DNA of 32,890 bases from Candidatus Heritagella intestinalis (GCA_904420555.1 CAJFVO010000018.1:1-32890); one strand, 5' to 3'. Positions 1 to 8,994 are shown, counted from the first letter of the stretch. Numbers and translations are program-made. The notes: generated from the letters alone by a model not told the origin.

Positions 1-42
1 TAACCGCAGGAGCGAAAACAAAAACTTTATATGTAAATTTGA

Positions 43-73
43 AATGCACCCATTCACGCAATTTGGGTGCATT
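43..73. repeat. Perfect 10-bp inverted repeat (hairpin) at the edge of the truncated flavodoxin gene
   Basis: The arms AATGCACCCA (43-52) and TGGGTGCATT (64-73) are exact reverse complements around an 11-nt loop. The hairpin overlaps the last codons of the truncated flavodoxin reading frame and has no T-run on either side, so it does not look like an ordinary terminator. A subterminal hairpin is typical of IS200/IS605-type element ends. That identity is inference, because the rest of any element lies outside the window. Confidence 0.55.
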
Positions 74-554
74 GTATCAATTTATGGTACGCAAGCCAGA
101 TAGGATATCCAATGAACACCGTATCGTAGTCCTCCCAGTTATCCACGGTATCGGACACCAATTCTACATCTCGCAGGCTCTCATCCTCATATTCTCGGGA
201 AACACGGCTGTTGTCGTCGGTCCAGTTCAGGTCATCATCGGTATAAGGCTCCGCCGGTTCCAGCTCGAACAGGTCGCCGCCGGTGATTTCCGCAATATAA
301 TTGGCCGCCTGTTCCGTGTTGCCGGTAGCAGAGAAATACACTACCAAGGTATTGCCCGTCTCTGATGTGTCAGAGGGTTCGCTTTCCGGCGCAGAGGAAT
401 CCGACTGGGAGGACTCAGAGGACGAGGGCTCCTGGGAAGCGGCGGAAGGCTCCGGCTGAGAAGAACTGCTGGAAGGGCTTTCGCTGCTGCAGGCAGCCAG
501 GCTGAAGGTGAGGGCTAAGCCCAGGAGAAGCGCGGTGATTCTTTTTACTTTCAT
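54..554 (-). CDS. Flavodoxin-like lipoprotein, C-terminally truncated
   Basis: This is a 166-residue secreted lipoprotein. Residues 1-22 form a signal peptide with lipobox LAAC (Cys22), followed by a Ser/Pro/Glu-rich linker to about residue 67 and then a flavodoxin fold. The fold starts TLVVYFSATGNT (69-80), the FMN-phosphate loop, and continues to DTVFIGYPIW (144-153). After PIW the expected second half of the flavodoxin domain is missing: 13 unrelated residues follow, then a stop. The start at 554 is preferred over an in-frame ATG at 572 because AAAGGAG lies just upstream of it. The gene directly follows the iron alcohol dehydrogenase gene and probably belongs to the same operon, with a redox role at the cell surface. 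The missing half removes part of the FMN site, so the product is probably non-functional. An insertion or rearrangement near position 97 is the likely cause. Confidence 0.8.
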   Translation of the reverse strand: MKVKRITALLLGLALTFSLAACSSESPSSSSSQPEPSAASQEPSSSESSQSDSSAPESEPSDTSETGNTLVVYFSATGNTEQAANYIAEITGGDLFELEPAEPYTDDDLNWTDDNSRVSREYEDESLRDVELVSDTVDNWEDYDTVFIGYPIWLAYHKLIQCTQIA

Positions 555-568
555 AGTAAAGGCTCCTT

Positions 569-1735
569 TCATTCATAGCATTCTTGGAAGATTTTCAGGA
601 TTTCTTCATGGGTCATTTTTTGATAACTGCCGGCGGAAATGCCGCAGGAATCTGCAATTTCTTTCAGCTGGTCCCGACGGACTCCCAGCTCCTTGAGGGT
701 AGTGGGCAGGCCGATTTTCCTAATAAATTCCGCCAGGGCGTCGATACCCGCCAAGGCCAAGGCTTCGTCGGTTTTCCCGTCACGGGCGATGCCCCAGACG
801 TTCTCCGCAAAACGGGCAAACTTCGGCAGGCCCGCCTGATAAATATGGCGGTAGTACACCGGGTGGAGCACTGCCAGGCCGCAGCCGTGGTTGCAGTCGG
901 TGTAAGCGCCCAGCTGGTGCTCCATGTTGTGGCACTGGAAGTCGCATTTTTTGCCCATCTTAATCACTCGGTTCTCCGCCATGGTGGAATCCCACATCAG
1001 GTTGGAGCGGGCGGTGTAATCCTCCGGATTCTGGATGGCGGCCCGCAGGTTGCGGATTACGCTGCGCATCAGGGCCTCCATGATGTCGTCGGAAACATTG
1101 TCCTCGTTGGGCTCGCTGAAATAGGTCTCCATAATATGGCTGAGAATATCAAAGCTGCCGGAAACCATCTGGCCTTTGGGGACGCTGTAGGTATAGGTGG
1201 GGTCCATCAGGGCAAACTGGGGATTCAACTGGGGATAATCCCGACCGGTTTTGATTTTCTTTTCCTCGTTGGTAATCACCGCACCGCCGTTGCACTCGCT
1301 GCCGGTGCCCGCCACCGTGACGATAACGCCCAAAGGCAGAGGTTCAAAATCAATGACGCCGGGCCGAGTCCAGAAGTCCTCCCAGATGTCCCCGTCATAC
1401 CGGGCCGCCAGGGAAACCGCCTTACAGCAGTCCATGACGCTGCCGCCGCCTACCGCCAGGATCATATCCACGTGGTTTTCCCGGGCCAGCTTTGCCCCTT
1501 CCTGCACCTTGGCATAGGTGGGGTTGGACATAATCCCGGAAAACTCCACAATGGTTTTGCCGGCGTCCCGGAGAATCCCCGTGACTTCCTCATACACGCC
1601 GTTGCGCTTAATGGAGCCGCCGCCATAGGCCAGCATGACCGTGGAATAAGGCTTGCTCTTACATCCCAAATACTCCTTGACGCAGCCTTTTCCAAAGTAA
1701 ACCTTGGTGGCGTTTTGAAAAATAAAGTTGTTCAT
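569..1735 (-). CDS. Iron-containing alcohol dehydrogenase (BdhA/YqhD type)
   Basis: This 388-residue cytoplasmic enzyme belongs to the iron-dependent alcohol dehydrogenase family, which reduces aldehydes to alcohols with NAD(P)H. The N-terminus (MNNFIFQNATKVYFGKG) and length match the butanol dehydrogenase/YqhD branch. A Gly-rich nucleotide-binding segment, GGGSVMD, lies at residues 96-102. The four metal ligands are all visible: Asp196 and His200 in SFDILSH, His269 in QCHN and His283 in DCNHG, with the same spacing as in YqhD. AAAGGAAG lies upstream of the ATG. The gene sits 36 nt after the esterase-like gene and is followed closely by the flavodoxin-like gene, so the three probably form one operon. 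The substrate cannot be read from the sequence; medium-chain aldehydes are typical of the family. Confidence 0.9.
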   Translation of the reverse strand: MNNFIFQNATKVYFGKGCVKEYLGCKSKPYSTVMLAYGGGSIKRNGVYEEVTGILRDAGKTIVEFSGIMSNPTYAKVQEGAKLARENHVDMILAVGGGSVMDCCKAVSLAARYDGDIWEDFWTRPGVIDFEPLPLGVIVTVAGTGSECNGGAVITNEEKKIKTGRDYPQLNPQFALMDPTYTYSVPKGQMVSGSFDILSHIMETYFSEPNEDNVSDDIMEALMRSVIRNLRAAIQNPEDYTARSNLMWDSTMAENRVIKMGKKCDFQCHNMEHQLGAYTDCNHGCGLAVLHPVYYRHIYQAGLPKFARFAENVWGIARDGKTDEALALAGIDALAEFIRKIGLPTTLKELGVRRDQLKEIADSCGISAGSYQKMTHEEILKIFQECYE

Positions 1736-1771
1736 AAAGAGGCTTCCTTTCCATATGGATTTCCTAAAAAT

Positions 1772-2791
1772 TTACATTTGTGCTTCCCAAAAAGCAACCG
1801 CCTCATCCAGCCAGCCTTCCGCTACTGTGCCGGTGCCTAAACCAAAACCGTGGGGCAGCCCGGGATAATGGTGGAATTCTGTGGGAATCCTCAGCTCGCT
1901 CATGGCCTGGAGACGCCCCTCCATGGTGCGCCAGCTGGCGATGCCGTCCCTTTCTCCCACACAGGCAAAGGTAGGCGGGTCGTTTTCTGTATAATCGGAA
2001 TGGCCGGTATACTGCATGACCACCGCACCGGGCTGGGGCAAATCCTCCCCACCAAAAGCCGCCGGGCCATAAGAGCCCAGCCAGGCCGCCATTCTTCCCC
2101 CGGCGGAACCGCCCCACAGGGAATAGCAGTCGGTGTCCACTTCCAGCTCTTCGGCGTGGTCGAAAATAAAGCTGATGGCCCGGGCCAAGTCTTCGCAGGC
2201 CGTTTGGGCGCCTGGGCGGTAAATCAGGGCAAAGGCGTTATAGCCCTTTTTGGAGAGCTCCAAGGCGTGGGGGAAGCTGTCCTGAATAGCCCCCGCATAG
2301 GCAAATCCGCCGCCGGCATTGCACACGGCAAACTTTTCACCGGGTTCCCCTTTGAAAAAGAACAGTCCCGTGTCCTCTTTTTCCGGGTCTTCCGCCTTTT
2401 CCTCGTCGGTATAGATGTCGTAAAACACAGTCTCCCCTGCCTGGGCCCGGTCATGGAGGGAATTGACGATTTCCACCGTCTCCTCCGGGTCTATATAGTT
2501 GTACCAGGTGAGACGCAGCTCCCCAAGGGTATCTCCGCTGTAATAGCCGCTATCCACAGGGAAAATCAACCGGCCGTATTCCCCGAAAACCGGGTCGTTC
2601 ATCACGTCCGAAATAGGGGTATCCACTGTATACGGGCTGGTTTGGTTTTCTTCCATGGTGCTTTCCTCCCTCTCTTCCTGCTGTGAACCGGAGGTTTCCT
2701 GTAAAGGGGAATCCGCCTCTGGCGTCGTGCCACATCCAGCCAGTCCCAGGAGCAGACAGAGAAACAGCAAAATCGAAATCACTCTTTTCAA
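1772..2791 (-). CDS. Alpha/beta hydrolase (esterase-like) lipoprotein
   Basis: This 339-residue predicted lipoprotein has a signal peptide ending in lipobox LAGC (Cys20), an acidic linker, and an alpha/beta-hydrolase domain from about residue 65. The apparent catalytic triad is Ser229 in GGSAGG, Asp282 in GERDG and His314 in LPHGFG. NAGGGFAYA (158-166) sits where the oxyanion loop is expected. The arrangement resembles acetyl-xylan or feruloyl esterase-like hydrolases (Aes/BD-FAE type), so removal of acyl groups from plant glycans outside the cell is plausible but not shown. The start is a TTG at 2791 preceded by an AAAGGCGGTG ribosome site. A later GTG start would remove the positively charged signal-peptide N-terminus. 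It is the first gene of the three-gene leftward operon. Confidence 0.8.
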   Translation of the reverse strand: MKRVISILLFLCLLLGLAGCGTTPEADSPLQETSGSQQEEREESTMEENQTSPYTVDTPISDVMNDPVFGEYGRLIFPVDSGYYSGDTLGELRLTWYNYIDPEETVEIVNSLHDRAQAGETVFYDIYTDEEKAEDPEKEDTGLFFFKGEPGEKFAVCNAGGGFAYAGAIQDSFPHALELSKKGYNAFALIYRPGAQTACEDLARAISFIFDHAEELEVDTDCYSLWGGSAGGRMAAWLGSYGPAAFGGEDLPQPGAVVMQYTGHSDYTENDPPTFACVGERDGIASWRTMEGRLQAMSELRIPTEFHHYPGLPHGFGLGTGTVAEGWLDEAVAFWEAQM

Positions 2792-2928
2792 GCTCTCACC
2801 GCCTTTCTTTTTCTCTATCCTTATTATAAAAAAGCCAGCGCTTTCCTGGAAGTCTCCATTCGTTATGCAGTATATACCATAGGGTTAATAGCAGATGTCA
2901 TTTCCATAGAAAAGGTCGCGAAAAAAAC

Positions 2929-2967
2929 AAAAGCGCAGCCCCCGAATTTCTCGAAGACTGCGCTTTT
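2929..2967 (-). terminator. Rho-independent terminator of the glycerophosphotransferase gene
   Basis: A 10-bp perfect stem, AAAAGCGCAG/CTGCGCTTTT, has a 19-nt loop. On the minus strand it is followed by GTTTTTTT. It lies 25 nt after the stop codon of the TagF-like gene. Confidence 0.8.
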
Positions 2968-2991
2968 CGTTTATTTTGAGGCGAAGAGCCC

Positions 2992-4626
2992 TCACTTTTT
3001 CCCCAGGATAATTTGGTCAATGACCCGGTCAGTGGCCTTGCCGTCGGTATAAGTAAAGTTTTTCCGCACAAAGGAATCCAGCCATTGGTAGTCAAACTTT
3101 CCCTCCCGCAGGGTATCCATCAGCTCATCAAAGCTCTTAATCGGCTGGCCGGGAATGGTCTTTTCATAAGGCTCATAGAAGTCCCGGGTGGCCTCGTACA
3201 TTTTCTGGTCAAAGGCGTAGAAGTACATGGGACGCCGGAGCAAGGAGAATTCATAGATAATGGAGGAATAATCCGTAATCAACACATCCACAATGAACAG
3301 TATATCGTTGACTTCCCGATAGGACGCCGCATCTATCATATAATCGGCGTACTCCGGCGGGATTTCCACGGATTCCCGGACGAACGGATGCATTTTCACC
3401 AACAGACAGGCGTCTGTTTCCTTGCAAAATTGCCCCCATTTCACAAAGTCTACCTTCTGGAAGGGAAAATAGGCATCCCGAGCGTTAATCCCTCGGAAGG
3501 TAGGCGCATACAAATATACGGTCTTGGCCTTTTTGGCTTGCGGAAAAGCCTCATACATTTTTTTCTTGGTCCGGCGGATATAGTCCGGGTCAAAGAAAAT
3601 ATCCGTGCGGGGTACACCTACTGGATAGAATTTGCTCTCATCCAAGCCAAAGGCCTCCGCATTGTGCCGGACAGAAAGCTCGGAACTCACTGGAATATGA
3701 GTGTAGCATTTATGAATGCGGGTATTCAGCTCGGGAGCGCCCGGCTTCCCCATGCGCTCCAACCCCACGGTCTTAAAGGCGCCGCAGGCATGCCAAGCCT
3801 GGATAACCTTCACATCCGGCGGATAGTCCGGCAAATAAACTTGCGGATAATAATCGTCCAGAACGATGATATCCGAAGTGGCCAAGTAATATCCAAAGCG
3901 CATAAAAGCCCGAAGGCTCCGGCGTTCATTGATACTTGCCACAAAATCATACCGGAAGACAAATTTCTTATCCAGTCCTCGTTCCAGCATCCTATCCCGG
4001 ATAAACTGTTCATTACCGCCAATACGACTGCGGGAAGCGGAGCAGAAGAAAATCTTATTTCCCGTGCGCTTCACGTGTTTGCTGAAAAAGTTAAAGTACC
4101 GGACAAACAGCCGTTTCTTTTTCCGGCTCATCCAGCGCTGGAATTTTGCAATCTTCTTTCTCAGGGAAACCCGCCAGGTGATCTCCCCGGCCGGCGCAGC
4201 GTATTCCACGTCCAGATAAAATTCATCCGTATCCAAGTCAAACTTGGACATGGCCCAAAATCGGTTATTTGGGGCGGCACCGATAAACAGGGAAGCCTCC
4301 TGTCCCCCCACCAGCGCTTGCCGGACCTCCTCGGTTTCCGGCCCCTTTACCCGGAGGGGCGAACCGGAACCATCGCTGAATTCCAGATAATACAGGCCAC
4401 TCTCCATGGGGGCTTCTTGGTTAACGCTGAGAACATTCATGGAAAGAATAAACCGCTTGCCCTGAAAATCCAGATGTTGGGGCAACAGTACCCGTCGGCT
4501 TCCTTCCTCGACAAAACGGGCCTGGAGCCCCTGCGGCTTCTCCATCCCCTCCACTTTTCCCTCAATATACAGGACAATCCGCTTGTAATACACCCGTGTA
4601 ATTTTGATTTGCATCCGATCTTCCAT
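2992..4626 (-). CDS. CDP-glycerol glycerophosphotransferase family protein (TagB/TagF-like)
   Basis: This 544-residue protein carries a C-terminal glycerophosphotransferase domain (about residues 200-540), the module that transfers glycerol- or ribitol-phosphate from CDP-polyols to build wall teichoic acid or related polymers. Visible family motifs include WHACGAFK, YAPTFRG, LLVKMHP and DYSSIIYEFSLL. The N-terminal 190 residues are a beta-rich accessory region. No signal peptide is seen; TagF-like enzymes act on the cytoplasmic face of the membrane, and basic patches such as WMSRKKKRL may help membrane contact. AGGAG lies 9 nt before the ATG. The gene stands alone with its own terminator and no other teichoic-acid genes nearby, so the exact polymer is unknown. 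Confidence 0.85.
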   Translation of the reverse strand: MEDRMQIKITRVYYKRIVLYIEGKVEGMEKPQGLQARFVEEGSRRVLLPQHLDFQGKRFILSMNVLSVNQEAPMESGLYYLEFSDGSGSPLRVKGPETEEVRQALVGGQEASLFIGAAPNNRFWAMSKFDLDTDEFYLDVEYAAPAGEITWRVSLRKKIAKFQRWMSRKKKRLFVRYFNFFSKHVKRTGNKIFFCSASRSRIGGNEQFIRDRMLERGLDKKFVFRYDFVASINERRSLRAFMRFGYYLATSDIIVLDDYYPQVYLPDYPPDVKVIQAWHACGAFKTVGLERMGKPGAPELNTRIHKCYTHIPVSSELSVRHNAEAFGLDESKFYPVGVPRTDIFFDPDYIRRTKKKMYEAFPQAKKAKTVYLYAPTFRGINARDAYFPFQKVDFVKWGQFCKETDACLLVKMHPFVRESVEIPPEYADYMIDAASYREVNDILFIVDVLITDYSSIIYEFSLLRRPMYFYAFDQKMYEATRDFYEPYEKTIPGQPIKSFDELMDTLREGKFDYQWLDSFVRKNFTYTDGKATDRVIDQIILGKK

Positions 4627-5008
4627 CTCTTCACACTCCTGTGGTCCCTGCCAAAGGGCCCTTCATTTCCTCTTTTTTATTTTAGCCGCACAGCTTTTCC
4701 GACCGCTTGATACTGCCGAAATAAAATCTCCGTGCTGTTCATACTTCTTCCAGAAAAGCCCTCTCTTTAACGGAAAGCAGAGGCAATCTTACTTTTCCTT
4801 TACCGGAAAGGATCGCCTCTGCCCTGTTTGCTTCTCTGTTTCTCCTAATACCCGCAATTTGATTTACGGATGTTTTACAACCTCTTTACCAAAAGCATAC
4901 CTGATTCCAAGGAGAATGTCAAGGGAATCCCCTTCTCTGTCTGTATAGTCTGGCGGTTTTCCGGCAAAATAAACTGTGTCATCCCATTGTGGAAAGGAGG
5001 TGTTTCCT
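4627..5008. other. Intergenic region with one imperfect hairpin
   Basis: This stretch separates two divergent genes. The only clear structure is GCAGAGGC (4777-4784) pairing with GCCTCTGC (4815-4822), with a nested CCTTT/AAAGG stem. It may be a leader or terminator-like element. No convincing ORF, tRNA or known riboswitch is seen. Confidence 0.4.
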
Positions 5009-5308
5009 GTGAGCAAAGGAAAGCGCTCGGGCCTTCCTCAAAACATCAACCTGGTGACGCCAGTACCCAAACCGGACGCTCAGCGGATTACCCGGCTGGT
5101 GAAAAATTCCGGACGGGTTGAAGGGTATCAGCTGGCAAACGGCGAAATCCTCACCAAAAGCCAAGGGGTCGCCCTGGCCAAAGCCGGCGGCATCCGAGGC
5201 GTAGCGGTGGCCGTGCGCAACGGCAGCGAATATCTGCGCTCCTTGCCGGACGGCAGCGAAAGCGATAACCTGAGCAATCTCCCCGCTATCCCCAGGGGCT
5301 CCGGCTGA
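5009..5308 (+). CDS. Small DUF3892-domain protein
   Basis: This 99-residue protein starts at a GTG (5009) with a near-perfect GGAAAGGAGG site 8 nt upstream; an ATG 33 nt earlier has no such site. Residues 25-85 match the compact DUF3892 pattern: ITRLVKNSGRVEGYQLANG, then a lysine- and Gln-containing stretch, GVAVAVRNG and EYLRSLPDG. The function of this family is not established; it is common in Firmicutes as a short stand-alone protein. The N-terminus is basic and disordered, and there is no signal peptide or membrane segment. It is transcribed alone, convergent with uraA, and the two share a bidirectional terminator. Confidence 0.75.
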   Translation: MSKGKRSGLPQNINLVTPVPKPDAQRITRLVKNSGRVEGYQLANGEILTKSQGVALAKAGGIRGVAVAVRNGSEYLRSLPDGSESDNLSNLPAIPRGSG

Positions 5309-5331
5309 GAAGAAAATTTGCCAAAATGAAA

Positions 5332-5368
5332 ACCCGGCTTTGCAGCTTGCACCGCTCCAAAGCCGGGT
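5332..5368. terminator. Bidirectional terminator between the DUF3892 gene and uraA
   Basis: A perfect 11-bp stem, ACCCGGCTTTG/CAAAGCCGGGT, has a 15-nt loop. It is followed by TCTCTTT on the plus strand and TTTTCATTTT on the minus strand. Confidence 0.8.
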
Positions 5369-5372
5369 CTCT

Positions 5373-6722
5373 TTATGCCTTTTCTTCGTCTTCGTCCTCA
5401 TAGTCATTGGCCAGATGGAAACGGTCAATAATATAAAAACACAGGCCCAAAATCATGCCTACCACGCAGGCCAGCACCATGCCGGTGAGCTGGATATTTC
5501 CCAGGTTCACCGTAATCCCCGAAAGACCGGTGACGAACACTACCGCCGTTAAAGCCTGGTTCCGGGCACGGCCATAATCCACCTTGGCGTCCACCAGGAT
5601 ACGCAGGCCGGAAGCGCCAATCATGCCGTACAGCAGGAAGGAAATACCGCCAATTACCGGGCCGGGAATGGTGGAAATCAGCGCCGAGAACTTCCCGATA
5701 AACCCGCACACCACCGAGAGCACTGCCGCGCCGCCGATGACCCACACGCTGTACACCTTGGTCATGGCCATGACGCCGATATTCTCTCCATAGGTGGTGG
5801 TGGGCACCGAGCCTACCAAACCGGAAACGGCTGTGGAGATGTTGTCCCCCAGCAGGGAACGGTGCAGGCCCGGGTCCTTGAGCAAGTCCCGGCCCACAAT
5901 CTTACTGGTGACAATCTGGTGGCCGATATGCTCCGAGGCAATGACCAGAAGCACGGGGGCCATAGTCAAAATGGCGTTCCAATCAAACTTAGCCAGCTGG
6001 AAATGGGGCAGGGACAGCACCCCCGCCTCCCCAATGGCGCTGTAATCGATCATTCCCAGACAGGCCGCCAGCACGTACCCCGCTACAATGGCGATGAGGA
6101 TGGGGATGACCCCTAAAAACTTCCGGAACAGGATGGAACCGAATACCGCCACCCCCAAAGTGACCACAAACACCGCCACGTTTTTCGGGTCTACGGAGCC
6201 CTCTGTTACCACCATACCGCCGGTACTGGCGGCATTCCCCGCCAATTCCAGGCCGATGAGGGCCACCACCGGGCCCATGGCCGCCGGCGGCAGGATGACG
6301 TCAATCCAACGGGAGCCGAATTTCCAGATAATCAGGGCCAGGACACAGCCCAAAATACCCACTGCCACAAAGCCACCCTGGGCATAGGAGAAGGCCTCCA
6401 TATGCTGGGCAGTCTGTTCCGCCGTGGGGTTGGTCAGGTTGGGGTCTGTAGCATAAGGGGAACCGTGCTGCGCCATAATCAGCAGTGCCGGTGCGATAAA
6501 GGCAAAGCTGGAACCCAGGTAGGCCGGGGCTTTCCCCTTGGTGATGAAAATAAAAAACAGGGTTCCCAGGCCGTTCATCAGCAATACAATGGCCGGGTCA
6601 ATGTGAAATAACGTAGGCACCAGCACAGATGCGCCGAACATGGCGAACATATGCTGGATACTCAGGGGGATCGTCTGCCTCCAGGGAGGTCGCTCGTTTA
6701 CCTGGATAACACGTTTTGCCAT
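5373..6722 (-). CDS. uraA: Uracil permease (NCS2 / nucleobase:cation symporter-2 family)
   Basis: This 449-residue polytopic membrane protein has about 14 hydrophobic segments and imports uracil with protons. It carries the UraA-type signatures: an N-terminal PPWRQTIPLSIQHMFAMFGAS segment, SSFAFIAPAL in the first half, and the two substrate-site segments VIASEHIGHQ and GSVPTTTYGENIGVM, each with the conserved glutamate. The tail is acidic (EDEDEEKA). The start has GAGAGGAAAAAG upstream. It is the last gene of the rarA - flavin reductase/rubredoxin - uraA leftward run, 49 nt after its neighbour, and ends at a strong terminator. No PyrR attenuator or purine riboswitch is visible upstream, so regulation by pyrimidines is not evident. 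Uracil is the likeliest substrate; xanthine transport cannot be excluded. Confidence 0.9.
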   Translation of the reverse strand: MAKRVIQVNERPPWRQTIPLSIQHMFAMFGASVLVPTLFHIDPAIVLLMNGLGTLFFIFITKGKAPAYLGSSFAFIAPALLIMAQHGSPYATDPNLTNPTAEQTAQHMEAFSYAQGGFVAVGILGCVLALIIWKFGSRWIDVILPPAAMGPVVALIGLELAGNAASTGGMVVTEGSVDPKNVAVFVVTLGVAVFGSILFRKFLGVIPILIAIVAGYVLAACLGMIDYSAIGEAGVLSLPHFQLAKFDWNAILTMAPVLLVIASEHIGHQIVTSKIVGRDLLKDPGLHRSLLGDNISTAVSGLVGSVPTTTYGENIGVMAMTKVYSVWVIGGAAVLSVVCGFIGKFSALISTIPGPVIGGISFLLYGMIGASGLRILVDAKVDYGRARNQALTAVVFVTGLSGITVNLGNIQLTGMVLACVVGMILGLCFYIIDRFHLANDYEDEDEEKA

Positions 6723-6771
6723 TCTTTTTCCTCTCTTTTCCTACTCAAAAATTTCATACATCCTATGGCGG

Positions 6772-7431
6772 CTATTTCCGCACAAAGGCCGATTTGGGCA
6801 TTCCGCAAATGGGGCACACCCACTCTGCCGGCAGCTCCTCAAAGGAGGTATCCGGGTCGTTGTACAGATAGCCGCACACGGTGCACACCAGCATTTCTCC
6901 ATCATTGCCGTCGGAAACCGGCCGCAGGGGGACATAGACCGGGGCGTTTTGGGGCACACCGCCCTTAATGACCCGGCGGTAATACTCATAGGTCATAGGG
7001 GTGCGCATGGCCTTCTCGCTGCCGGCAATAATCTCCGCTAAAAACAGGGTATGGGTGGTGCTCTCCATACTGTCCACCATGCGGCACAAGAACCAGCAGC
7101 AGGTGTTTTCCTTGATGACCGGCACCCCTTCCCGCAGGACCTTGTGCCGGATATTGCTGAGCTTGCCGCCGTTTCTCCCGGAGGTAAAGCCCAAAGCCCC
7201 CACTACCGCCCCGGAGGTATCTTCCGACAACACGGAAACGGTAAACAGCTTGTGTTTTTTGATACATTCACAGCTATAGTTATCCCGGCTCATGCTCAGG
7301 GTAATCATCAGCGGGGCCGTGTTGGTCACCTGCATCACCGTATTCACAATACAGGCAGAAGGCCCCTTTTCCCCCTTGACTCCCACGGCATACATCCCAT
7401 AGGAGAGAGTGCGGAGAATATTTGGTTCCAT
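6772..7431 (-). CDS. Flavin reductase-rubredoxin fusion (high-molecular-weight rubredoxin, Hrb type)
   Basis: This 219-residue cytoplasmic protein joins an FMN-binding flavin reductase domain (about residues 1-165) to a C-terminal rubredoxin (178-219). The rubredoxin iron ligands are Cys183, Cys186, Cys206 and Cys209, in CTVCGY and CPICG. In acetogens such as Moorella, this architecture (Hrb) passes electrons from NAD(P)H to a flavodiiron protein that reduces oxygen or nitric oxide. Here the same role is inferred; no flavodiiron gene is present in the window. The start has GGAGGTGAAG upstream. It lies 38 nt after rarA and 49 nt before uraA, so all three are probably co-transcribed, although the functions are not obviously related. 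Confidence 0.85.
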   Translation of the reverse strand: MEPNILRTLSYGMYAVGVKGEKGPSACIVNTVMQVTNTAPLMITLSMSRDNYSCECIKKHKLFTVSVLSEDTSGAVVGALGFTSGRNGGKLSNIRHKVLREGVPVIKENTCCWFLCRMVDSMESTTHTLFLAEIIAGSEKAMRTPMTYEYYRRVIKGGVPQNAPVYVPLRPVSDGNDGEMLVCTVCGYLYNDPDTSFEELPAEWVCPICGMPKSAFVRK

Positions 7432-7469
7432 AAAGACTTCACCTCCATAAAATAAAACACGAAAAAGCC

Positions 7470-8741
7470 TTACGGATGACTTTTCTTAATCTTATCCCAA
7501 TAGGCTTTAAAGGCCTGCTCGTTCTTATTTTCCCCATACACATAGTATTGGGTTCCCACCAGGTTATCCGGCAGATACTGCTGCTCCACCCAGCGGTTAG
7601 GGTAGTCGTGGGGATACTTGTAGAACTGTCCTTTGCGGGCCGCGTCGGCGCCGTCGTAGTGCTTGTTTTGCAGCTGCCGGGGAATCCGTCCCACCTTGCC
7701 CTTTTCCACGTCGGCCATGGCAGCGTTGATAGCGTCGTGGCCGGTATTGGACTTGGGGGCCGTAGCTACCAGAATCACCGCGCCGGCCAAGGGAAGTCGG
7801 GCTTCCGGCAGGCCCACCATCATGGCGGCGTCTACCGCCGCTTTAACAATGGGGATAATCTGGGGCCAGGCCAGGCCTACATCCTCACAGGCGCAGACCA
7901 TGAGCCGCCGGCAGGCAGAGGCCAAATCCCCCGCCACCAACAGCCGGGCCAGATAGTGGATGGCCGCGTCCGGGTCGCTGCCCCGCATGGATTTCTGGAA
8001 GGCGGATAGGATGTCGTAGTGCTCGTCCCCCTCCCGGTCATAGCGCATGGCGCTGCGCTGGGTTAACTCCCGGGCCAGCTCCATGGTGACCAATCGCTCC
8101 CCGGGTTCCGGTTCTGCGGAAAGGCAGCACAGCTCCACCGCATTGACGGCCTTGCGCACATCGCCGCCGCAGGCCGAGGCAATATAGGCCTCCACCCCTT
8201 CTTCCCGGCGCAGCGTCTCCCCCAGGTCCTCCTCCATAATGGAAAAAGCCCGATGGACTGCCGGGACAATTTCTGCCGGTTCCACAATCTTGAACTCAAA
8301 CACCGTGGAACGGCTGAGAATCGCATTATACACATAAAAATAAGGGTTTTCTGTAGTGGAAGCAATCAGGGTAATACTCCCGTTCTCGATGAACTCCAGG
8401 AGGGTTTGCTGCTGCTTTTTATTGAAGTACTGGATTTCGTCCAGATAGAGCAGCACGCCGTTGACCCCTTCCAGGGTATTGGTGCTGGCAATGACCTCCC
8501 GAATATCCGCCGTGGAAGCCGTGGTGCCATTGAGCTTGCACAACCGCTTACGGGTGCTTTTGGCGATAATGGAGGCCACGGTGGTTTTGCCCACGCCGGA
8601 GGGCCCATAGAAAACCATGTTGGGAATCTCGCCGGACTCGATAATGCGTCGGAGGGCTTTTCCCTCCCCCAACAAGTGGCGCTGCCCCACTACCTCGTCC
8701 AGGGTTTTGGGGCGAATCCGGTCTGCTAAAGGCGCTGACAT
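7470..8741 (-). CDS. rarA: AAA+ ATPase, replication-associated recombination protein A
   Basis: This 423-residue RarA/MgsA/WRNIP1-family clamp-loader-like ATPase acts at stalled replication forks. It opens [20 protein letters not shown], typical of the family. Walker A is GPSGVGKTT (46-54), Walker B is LLYLDE (97-102) and sensor 1 is in [10 protein letters not shown]. The C-terminal half holds the RarA-specific helical domain, with [17 protein letters not shown] near the end. The start at 8741 is chosen because AAAGGAGG precedes it; an upstream in-frame extension of 32 residues runs through a palindromic repeat and is not credible. Length and motifs are normal for the family. The gene is the first of a leftward run with the flavin reductase-rubredoxin gene and uraA. 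Confidence 0.93.
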   Translation of the reverse strand: MSAPLADRIRPKTLDEVVGQRHLLGEGKALRRIIESGEIPNMVFYGPSGVGKTTVASIIAKSTRKRLCKLNGTTASTADIREVIASTNTLEGVNGVLLYLDEIQYFNKKQQQTLLEFIENGSITLIASTTENPYFYVYNAILSRSTVFEFKIVEPAEIVPAVHRAFSIMEEDLGETLRREEGVEAYIASACGGDVRKAVNAVELCCLSAEPEPGERLVTMELARELTQRSAMRYDREGDEHYDILSAFQKSMRGSDPDAAIHYLARLLVAGDLASACRRLMVCACEDVGLAWPQIIPIVKAAVDAAMMVGLPEARLPLAGAVILVATAPKSNTGHDAINAAMADVEKGKVGRIPRQLQNKHYDGADAARKGQFYKYPHDYPNRWVEQQYLPDNLVGTQYYVYGENKNEQAFKAYWDKIKKSHP

Positions 8742-8756
8742 AAGCCACCTCCTTTC

Positions 8757-8817
8757 AAGCCCCCTCTCCAGGGGGGGAGCACGCGTCAGCGTGACGGGGG
8801 AGCTCTCTAAGGGGCTT
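8757..8817. repeat. Short palindromic element upstream of rarA
   Basis: The terminal arms AAGCCCC (8757-8763) and GGGGCTT (8811-8817) enclose CCCTCTCC/GGGGGGAG and CACGC/GCGTG hairpins. The build resembles the 120-bp element at 10616-10734. Confidence 0.5.
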
Positions 8818-8897
8818 GCCCCATACTTTCTTCTCACTTTCTCCTCTTATCTATTTTTCATCAATGAACCACCTTGTCGCTCATGCCGCGACTGGCA

Positions 8898-8928
8898 CTC
8901 CTTTTTCTCCTTAGATGAGAAAAAGGAG
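8898..8928. repeat. 12-bp hairpin
   Basis: CTCCTTTTTCTC (8898-8909) pairs perfectly with GAGAAAAAGGAG (8917-8928) around a 7-nt loop. It lies between glyA and rarA; its role is unknown. Confidence 0.5.
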
Positions 8929-8967
8929 GAAAAGAATCAGGCGGGTCGGCATCTTGACACGCCAAGC

Positions 8968-8994
8968 AAAACCGTCCCGGGAGGGACAGGTTTT
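8968..8994. repeat. Hairpin with AAAACC/GGTTTT arms
   Basis: AAAACC-GTCCC pairs with GGGAC-A-GGTTTT around a tiny loop. It could help end glyA transcripts, but no long U-run follows on the minus strand. Confidence 0.4.

Noticed and set aside
584-1840. 418-codon plus-strand frame opposite the iron alcohol dehydrogenase gene
   Set aside because: The opposite strand carries all the metal ligands of the dehydrogenase; this frame shows no motif or ribosome site.
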